Source of the DNA: Nocardioides cavernaquae | Lineage (GTDB): Bacteria > Actinomycetota > Actinomycetes > Propionibacteriales > Nocardioidaceae | Direction of reading: 5' to 3' | Length of the DNA: 64,000 bases | Assembly (NCBI RefSeq): GCF_003600895.1 | Contig: NZ_QYRP01000002.1 | Location: 1,364,001 to 1,428,000 of the forward strand | Shown here: piece after piece, positions 59,812 through 64,000 of the stretch | Layout of the letters: the number at the start of each line of letters is the position of its first letter | Numbering within the stretch: the stretch's first letter is position 1 | Program-made: the position numbers and the translations under genes | Notes under the pieces: generated by a model | Database searches by the model: none | Told to the model about the DNA's origin: nothing | The model's input: only the letters and a program-made list of their open reading frames with translations

Positions 59812-60774
59812 GTGGAGTTCGTGACGTACCTGTGGGAGACGGCCCAGAACCCGATCCTGTATGCCCTGCCGGTCTTTGCGGCCTGCATCGCGATCGAGGT
59901 TGCCTTCTTCTGGTGGGACACGAAGAACGACCAGCGCGACGCGGTCCAGAAGGGCTACTCGGCGCTCGACACCCGCACGTCGATCTCGATGGGCGCGGTC
60001 GCGTTGCAGTTCCAGGTCGTCTTCAAGATCCTCAGCCTGGTCGTGTTCGCGTTCCTCTACGAGACCGTCGCGCCGTGGCACCTGCCCACCGACAACGTCT
60101 GGTTCTGGGTCGGACTCGTGGTCGTCGTCGACTTCGCCTGGTACTGCAACCACCGCTTCGGCCACGAGGTCCGGATCGCATGGGCCGCGCACCAGGCTCA
60201 CCACTCGAGTGAGTACTTCAACTTCGGCACCGCACTGCGGCAGAAGTGGAACCCGTGGTTCGAGTTCTTCTTCTGGCTGCCGCTCCCGCTGCTAGGCGTC
60301 CCGCCGTACGCCATCTACCTGGTCTTCGGCTTCAACCTCGTCTACCAGTTCTTCAGCCACACCGAGCGCGTCGGCAAGCTGTGGCGCCCGATCGAGCTGG
60401 TCCTCAACACCCCGTCGCACCACCGCGTTCACCACGGCTCGGACGACATCTACCTCGACAAGAACTACGGCGGCATCTTCATCGTCTGGGATCGCCTGTT
60501 CGGCACGTTCCAGGAGGAGGTCTTCACGCCGAGCTACGGCCTGACCTGGAAGGTGGAGACCTACAACCTCCTCGAGCTGCAGTACGGCGAGTACGCCCGC
60601 ATCGCTCGCGACGTCCGGACTGCCCAGGGCCTGCGCGCCAAGCTCGGCTACGCCTTCGGCCCTCCGGGCTGGAACCCGGTCGACGGCCGCCCGCAGCTGC
60701 CGGCGCGCAACGACCCGGCCCGCCAGCTTCAGGACGCCCGCGGAGCGAAGTCGCTCAGCGGAACGGGATCGTGA
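59812..60774 (+). CDS. Sterol desaturase / fatty acid hydroxylase-family membrane protein
   Basis: 320 residues. Membrane helices at about 13-36, 55-83, 98-116 and 160-185. Iron-binding His motifs: HRFGHE (about 120), HQAHHSSEYFNF (about 131) and HHRVHHGSDDIYLDKNYGG (about 203), the His-cluster pattern of the non-heme di-iron hydroxylase/desaturase family. The substrate may be a lipid or carotenoid. GTG 59812 has AAGGAG 6 nt upstream. Regulated by the operator at 59769-59799. The last 20 nt overlap the convergent lipoprotein gene. Confidence 0.9.
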   Translation: MEFVTYLWETAQNPILYALPVFAACIAIEVAFFWWDTKNDQRDAVQKGYSALDTRTSISMGAVALQFQVVFKILSLVVFAFLYETVAPWHLPTDNVWFWVGLVVVVDFAWYCNHRFGHEVRIAWAAHQAHHSSEYFNFGTALRQKWNPWFEFFFWLPLPLLGVPPYAIYLVFGFNLVYQFFSHTERVGKLWRPIELVLNTPSHHRVHHGSDDIYLDKNYGGIFIVWDRLFGTFQEEVFTPSYGLTWKVETYNLLELQYGEYARIARDVRTAQGLRAKLGYAFGPPGWNPVDGRPQLPARNDPARQLQDARGAKSLSGTGS

Positions 60775-61357
60775 ACTTCGATCCTTGCATCGTCAGCGTC
60801 AGGGCGTCCTTGGTGCAGGTGAAGGTGACCGGCTTCTTGTCGATGCCGTCGTCCTGGGTAGTCGCCGTTGAGCTCTGACCCCCACCAGTGGTCGTGTGCG
60901 TGCTGGTCAGGGTGCTGTCCCAGCCGCTGGTCGGAACCAGCTTGCCGTCCTCCTCGGTCCAGGTGCCGGTGACGGTGCCCTTGGTGTGAACGACGCTCGT
61001 GAGGCTTTGGCCAGCAGGCAAGTCCATGGAGGCGGTCGTCGTGGTGTCCTGGGCGTAGCGGGCACGGAGCTCTTCATCGACGGTGAGCGTCGCGGCTCCC
61101 GTCGTGTGGAAGTCCTTCAGCTGGCCCATCGAGATCCGCTCCACGGTCTCGCGGGCCAAGCGTTCCGTGTCCGCCTCCCACGGGCTGCCCTCGACGAGGC
61201 ACTTCAAGGCCTCGCCGTGAGGATTCGCCGGCGAGGGTGACTGGCTGTGGCTTGTGGAGGGCAGCTGCTGCGGGGTCTGCTTGGTGTCACCACAGCCGTT
61301 CATCGCGAGCGCCGCCGTCAGGGCGACTGACGCGCGGAAAATGGACGTTCCAGACAT
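60755..61357 (-). CDS. Putative lipoprotein, unknown function
   Basis: 200 residues. Signal peptide TSIFRASVALTAALAMNGC with lipobox MNGC and mature Cys22, then a Ser/Pro/Gln linker and a beta-rich domain (TTGAATLTVDEELRARYAQDTTTTASMDLPAG, TGTWTEEDGKLVPTSGWDSTLTSTHTTTGGG, KPVTFTCTKDALTLTMQGSKFTIPF). Two Cys in the mature domain. Not recognised. TACGCT lies 7 nt before the ATG. Overlaps the 59812 gene by 20 nt at the 3' ends. Confidence 0.72.
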   Translation of the reverse strand: MSGTSIFRASVALTAALAMNGCGDTKQTPQQLPSTSHSQSPSPANPHGEALKCLVEGSPWEADTERLARETVERISMGQLKDFHTTGAATLTVDEELRARYAQDTTTTASMDLPAGQSLTSVVHTKGTVTGTWTEEDGKLVPTSGWDSTLTSTHTTTGGGQSSTATTQDDGIDKKPVTFTCTKDALTLTMQGSKFTIPFR

Positions 61358-61364
61358 GTCGGCC

Positions 61365-61370
61365 AGCGTA
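61365..61370 (-). promoter_or_regulatory. -10 hexamer TACGCT, leaderless promoter for the 60755 lipoprotein gene
   Basis: On the minus strand TACGCT lies 7 nt before the ATG at 61357. Confidence 0.5.
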
Positions 61371-61378
61371 GGGCTGCA

Positions 61379-62263
61379 TCACGGATGACGGATACCGGCG
61401 CCGGAGAGGATTTCGAGGTAGCCCTCGGCGTACGTCGGGAAGGTGGGCTGCCAGCCGGTCGCCCGCAGGCGCGCGTTGCTGCACGCGCGATCGGCGCCGC
61501 GGTTGCTGCTCGCTTCCGCGGTCTGCGGCTCGGGGGCTCCCAGCTCGCGCGCGAGGAACCGCACGACCTCAGCCTGGGTGGCGGCTGCGTCGTCCACGCC
61601 GAGGTAGACCTGCTCCGGCGAGTCAGCCATCGAGATCAGGTGCACGACCGCGGTCGCCGCGTCGTCGCGATGGATCCGGGTCGTACGCCGCGTGGTCGCC
61701 CGGGCCTCGCCGGTCCGCACCTGGTCGATCAGTCGCGAGCGGCCGGGGCCGTAGATGCCACCGAGACGCAGCACGATGCCGGCCGTCGGGGTGCCCTCCA
61801 GCCGGCTCAGGAGGAGCAGCTCTGCCTCGCGCATGACCCGGCCGTTGAACGCGGTGGGCTCGGCCGGCGTCTGCTCGTCGACGTCGCCCGAGGTGCTGCC
61901 GTAGACCGCCGTCGAGCTCACGAAGAGCACGCGCCGCGGGACCACGCCATCGCGAGACAGTGCCTCGAGCACGCGCGCCACCCCGCCGACGTACGCCGCG
62001 CGGTAGGCGTCCTCGTCGTGCCCGTCAGCCGCCACGGCGATGACGACGAGGTCGGTGCCGGGAGGAACGGGCGGGAGCTCGCGGGTCAGATCGGCGGCAA
62101 CGCCCGCGATCCCGGCAGGCAGCTTCTCCGGTGAGCGGCGCCAGCCGACGACGCGGTGGCCGGCCGCGGCAAGGCGCAGGCCAGCCTCGGTGCCGAGGTC
62201 ACCACAACCGACGATCAGGACTGTGGCCGAGGGGTTCGCCGTGCGCGCGTGTGACCTCGACAT
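61379..62263 (-). CDS. NAD(P)-dependent epimerase/dehydratase-like protein (SDR, YeeZ-like)
   Basis: 294 residues. Extended/atypical SDR with VLIVGCGDLGTEAGLRLAAAGHRVVGWRRS (GxGxxG at about residue 18), LVVIAVAADGHDEDAYRAAYV, VLFVSSTAVYGSTSGDVDEQTP (Ser and Tyr of the active site), GIVLRLGGIYGPGRSRLI and RIHRDDAATAVVHLI, ending ATGWQPTFPTYAEGYLEIL. Resembles YeeZ-type sugar-nucleotide-epimerase-like proteins of unknown substrate. Start fixed by TACGAT 7 nt before ATG 62263. Confidence 0.87.
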   Translation of the reverse strand: MSRSHARTANPSATVLIVGCGDLGTEAGLRLAAAGHRVVGWRRSPEKLPAGIAGVAADLTRELPPVPPGTDLVVIAVAADGHDEDAYRAAYVGGVARVLEALSRDGVVPRRVLFVSSTAVYGSTSGDVDEQTPAEPTAFNGRVMREAELLLLSRLEGTPTAGIVLRLGGIYGPGRSRLIDQVRTGEARATTRRTTRIHRDDAATAVVHLISMADSPEQVYLGVDDAAATQAEVVRFLARELGAPEPQTAEASSNRGADRACSNARLRATGWQPTFPTYAEGYLEILSGAGIRHP

Positions 62264-62270
62264 GGGGTGG

Positions 62271-62276
62271 ATCGTA
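62271..62276 (-). promoter_or_regulatory. -10 hexamer TACGAT, leaderless promoter for the 61379 gene
   Basis: On the minus strand TACGAT lies 7 nt before the ATG at 62263. Confidence 0.5.
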
Positions 62277-62397
62277 TCGGCGAAGCCATGAATGGCCTGC
62301 GCGGCTGTTACCGTCGATGAAGCGGCAATCTTGCCGTTCCTCAGGGCAGACGCATCGTTGACCGTTGGGTTCGACCCCAGCCACGAAGCCCGTCGCC

Positions 62398-62419
62398 TCC
62401 TCTGGGACTTCTCAGAGGA
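62398..62419 (+). promoter_or_regulatory. Hairpin sequestering the ribosome binding site of the DUF1611 gene
   Basis: TCCTCTG (62398-62404) pairs perfectly with CAGAGGA (62413-62419), which contains the Shine-Dalgarno AGAGGA of ATG 62425. The stem has 7 bp and an 8-nt loop. The leader upstream is about 100 nt or more and contains further short hairpins, so translation may be controlled. Confidence 0.45.
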
Positions 62420-62424
62420 TCTCC

Positions 62425-63576
62425 ATGCTCGCGCCTTTCGACGCACCGTCAATTGACACCCATGACCTGGCGCAAGCCTTTGCGCTGCCCGCCGGTGTGC
62501 GCGCTGTCGTCTACTGCGAGGGCCAGTTCGGCGAGCAGGACGGCAAGACCGCCAACGGCCTGGTCCGCCACTCGGAGAAGTACGACATCCTCAGCGTCAT
62601 CGACAGCCGGTCTGCCGGACAGGACTCAGGCACGTTCCTCGACGGCACGCCCAACGGCATTCCGGTGCTGGCCAGCCTCGATGACGCCATCGCGCACGCA
62701 GGCGACATGCCGGACTACCTGATCTGTGGGCTGGCGCCTGCGGACGGGCTGCTGTCCCCGGACCAGCGTGTGGTGCTTCTCGCGGGTATTGCGAGCGGCA
62801 TGCACGTGATCAACGGACTGCACGAGTTCCTCAACGATGACGTCGAGTTCGTTGCTGCCGCTGCGTTCGCCCAGGTGACGATCACCGACATCCGGCGCCC
62901 GCCGCACACCCGCGACCTGCACCTGTTCTCGGGACGCATCTTCGACGTCACGTGTCCCCGCATTGCCGTGCTCGGCACGGACGGCGCGGTCGGCAAGCGG
63001 ACCACGGCGACCCTGCTGGTGCAGGCGCTGAAGGACCACGGCATCAACGCCGTCCTGGTCGGCACGGGACAGACCACCCTGATCCAGGGTGGAAGGTACG
63101 GCGTCGCGCTGGACGCCATGGTTCCTCAGTTCTGCTCGGGCGAGGTCGAGAACCAGGTCGTGACCGCCTTCGAGATCGAGGACCCGGACATCATCGTGGT
63201 GGAAGGGCAGGGCGCCCTGAGCCACCCGGCGTACCTGACCAGCGCGCACATCCTCCGCGGCAGCCGGCCCGCTGGAGTGATCGTCCAGCACGCCCCCATG
63301 CGCAAGGTCCTCGGTGACTTCCCGATGGTGGCCGTCCCCACTGTCGCCAGCGAGATCGCCCTGATCGAGTCCTTCGTGGACACCCGGGTCATCGGCGTCA
63401 CGATCAACCACGAGGGCATGGAGCCCGACGAGATCGACAGCGCGATCGCGGAGCACCGCCTCGAGCTGTCCCTCCCGGTGACCGATCCGCTCACCCGGCC
63501 CGGCGCCGAGCTGGTCGACCTGGTCCTTCGGGCCTTCCCCGCGCTCTCCCGACCGAGGGTGTCCCGGACAGCGTGA
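62425..63576 (+). CDS. DUF1611-family protein (DgcN-like N-acetyltransferase candidate)
   Basis: 383 residues. N-terminal Rossmann-like part (VRAVVYCEGQFGEQDGKTANGLVRHSEKYDILSVIDSRSAG) and a C-terminal P-loop domain (IAVLGTDGAVGKRTTATLLVQAL, about residue 185), then GTGQTTLIQGGRYGVALDAMVPQFCSGEVENQV and DIIVVEGQGALSHPAYLTSAHILRGS, all typical of DUF1611. A characterised member, DgcN, acetylates D-glutamate in marine bacteria. The stop overlaps the GTG of a PLP-dependent racemase-like gene by 4 nt, which supports a role with D-amino acids or a related racemic substrate. Confidence 0.85.
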   Translation: MLAPFDAPSIDTHDLAQAFALPAGVRAVVYCEGQFGEQDGKTANGLVRHSEKYDILSVIDSRSAGQDSGTFLDGTPNGIPVLASLDDAIAHAGDMPDYLICGLAPADGLLSPDQRVVLLAGIASGMHVINGLHEFLNDDVEFVAAAAFAQVTITDIRRPPHTRDLHLFSGRIFDVTCPRIAVLGTDGAVGKRTTATLLVQALKDHGINAVLVGTGQTTLIQGGRYGVALDAMVPQFCSGEVENQVVTAFEIEDPDIIVVEGQGALSHPAYLTSAHILRGSRPAGVIVQHAPMRKVLGDFPMVAVPTVASEIALIESFVDTRVIGVTINHEGMEPDEIDSAIAEHRLELSLPVTDPLTRPGAELVDLVLRAFPALSRPRVSRTA

Positions 63577-64000
63577 CCACGCCGCGGCTCGAGGTCGACC
63601 TGGACAAGATCGAGGCGAACACGCGGCACCTGGTCGAGCAGCTCGACCCGCGCGGCATCCGGGTCACGGGTGTCACCAAGGCAGCACTGGGATCTCCCGG
63701 CGTGGGCGCAGCGATGATGCGCGGTGGCGCGTCCGGTCTGGCTGACTCCCGGATCGAGAACCTGGCCAGGCTGGCCGAGGGGACTCCTGAAGCAGCGTCA
63801 CGCACGCTGATCCGGTCCCCGATGCTGAGCCAGGTCGAGCGGGTGGTCCGGAGCGCGACCACATCGCTCAACACCGGGCTGACGGTCCTCGACGCCCTGG
63901 ACCTGGCGGCGCGCAACCAGCGGCGCACGCATCACGTGATCCTCATGGTCGAGCTGGGTGACCTGCGCGAGGGCGTCTCCCCGGCGGCCGTCGTCGAGCT
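63573..64000 (+). CDS. Alanine racemase-like PLP enzyme (amino acid racemase), cut by window end
   Basis: The first 142 residues are visible. TTPRLEVDLDKIEANTRHLVEQL and the PLP-Lys motif GIRVTGVTKAALGSPGV (Lys at about residue 37), then MMRGGASGLADSRIENL and HHVILMVELGDLREGVSP, as in the alanine racemase-like group that includes ornithine racemase and YhfX. The start GTG 63573 overlaps the DUF1611 stop. The C-terminal part lies outside the window, so the second catalytic residue cannot be checked. Confidence 0.85.
   Translation, partial: MTTPRLEVDLDKIEANTRHLVEQLDPRGIRVTGVTKAALGSPGVGAAMMRGGASGLADSRIENLARLAEGTPEAASRTLIRSPMLSQVERVVRSATTSLNTGLTVLDALDLAARNQRRTHHVILMVELGDLREGVSPAAVVE

Noticed and set aside
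62355..62390. tRNA-like T-arm (GGGTTCGACCCC)
   Set aside because: No acceptor, D or anticodon arm can be folded around it.

Overview
The window is high-GC actinobacterial chromosome. Gene content (menaquinone-type MenB, FadE5-like and AccD3-like enzymes, SigE-family sigma factor, MprAB-type two-component system, class F sortase, many GTG starts) and the frequent pattern of a -10 box lying 6-7 nt before the start codon suggest the order Propionibacteriales, probably Nocardioides or a close relative. The genus is inferred from gene style, not proven. No tRNA, rRNA, CRISPR array, transposase or prophage was found.

Layout. 1-2.2 kb: 3' part of a ROK-family regulator, a small membrane protein and a lipoprotein. 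2.3-10.7 kb: recC-recB-recD operon with overlapping starts. 10.7-20.8 kb: housekeeping and metabolic genes (two related lipoproteins, acyl-CoA dehydrogenase, 2'-5' RNA ligase, EF-G-like GTPase, NADP-binding protein, ACT protein, DUF4870, menB, DCC-family protein, class III-type sirtuin). 20.85-31.7 kb: a minus-strand cell-surface cluster of three secreted proteins, a flavoprotein and three sortase-like proteins, of which only one keeps the catalytic Cys and His. 32-38.9 kb: an autoregulated TetR gene, a PhzE-type ADIC synthase, PabA- and PabB-like proteins and a two-component system. 39.1-45.5 kb: fructosamine-kinase-like protein, protein tyrosine phosphatase, PF04020-type membrane protein and a 1498-residue LPQTG-anchored surface protein. 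45.8-52.3 kb: CDF transporter, lamin-tail-domain secreted protein and a branched-chain 2-oxoacid dehydrogenase operon (E1a-E1b-E2). 52.3-59.7 kb: AccD3-like carboxyltransferase, FadE5-like dehydrogenase with a divergent Rrf2 regulator, SigE-family sigma factor with a partner membrane protein, DUF2461 and TetR. 59.8-64 kb: sterol-desaturase-like membrane enzyme, lipoprotein, NAD-epimerase-like protein, and a DUF1611 / PLP-racemase gene pair cut by the window end.

How genes work together. RecBCD processes double-strand ends. The surface cluster looks like one secretion/assembly unit built from shared beta-sandwich modules and low-complexity stalks; the only protein with a clear LPxTG signal is encoded about 10 kb away. 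Three chorismate-using enzymes sit side by side, one of them a PhzE-type synthase without any other phenazine gene. The BCKDH operon, AccD3-like protein and two acyl-CoA dehydrogenases point to branched-chain or fatty acyl-CoA metabolism.

The most unusual signals are (1) a dispersed 66-bp element made of three 22-bp units, present four times between 34.9 and 53.1 kb, twice between genes and twice inside coding sequence without breaking the frame; (2) the sortase-like trio with two predicted pseudoenzymes next to a flavoprotein and a secreted protein with an unrecognised domain; and (3) the large number of transcription units with a -10 hexamer exactly 6-7 nt before the start codon, suggesting widespread leaderless transcription.
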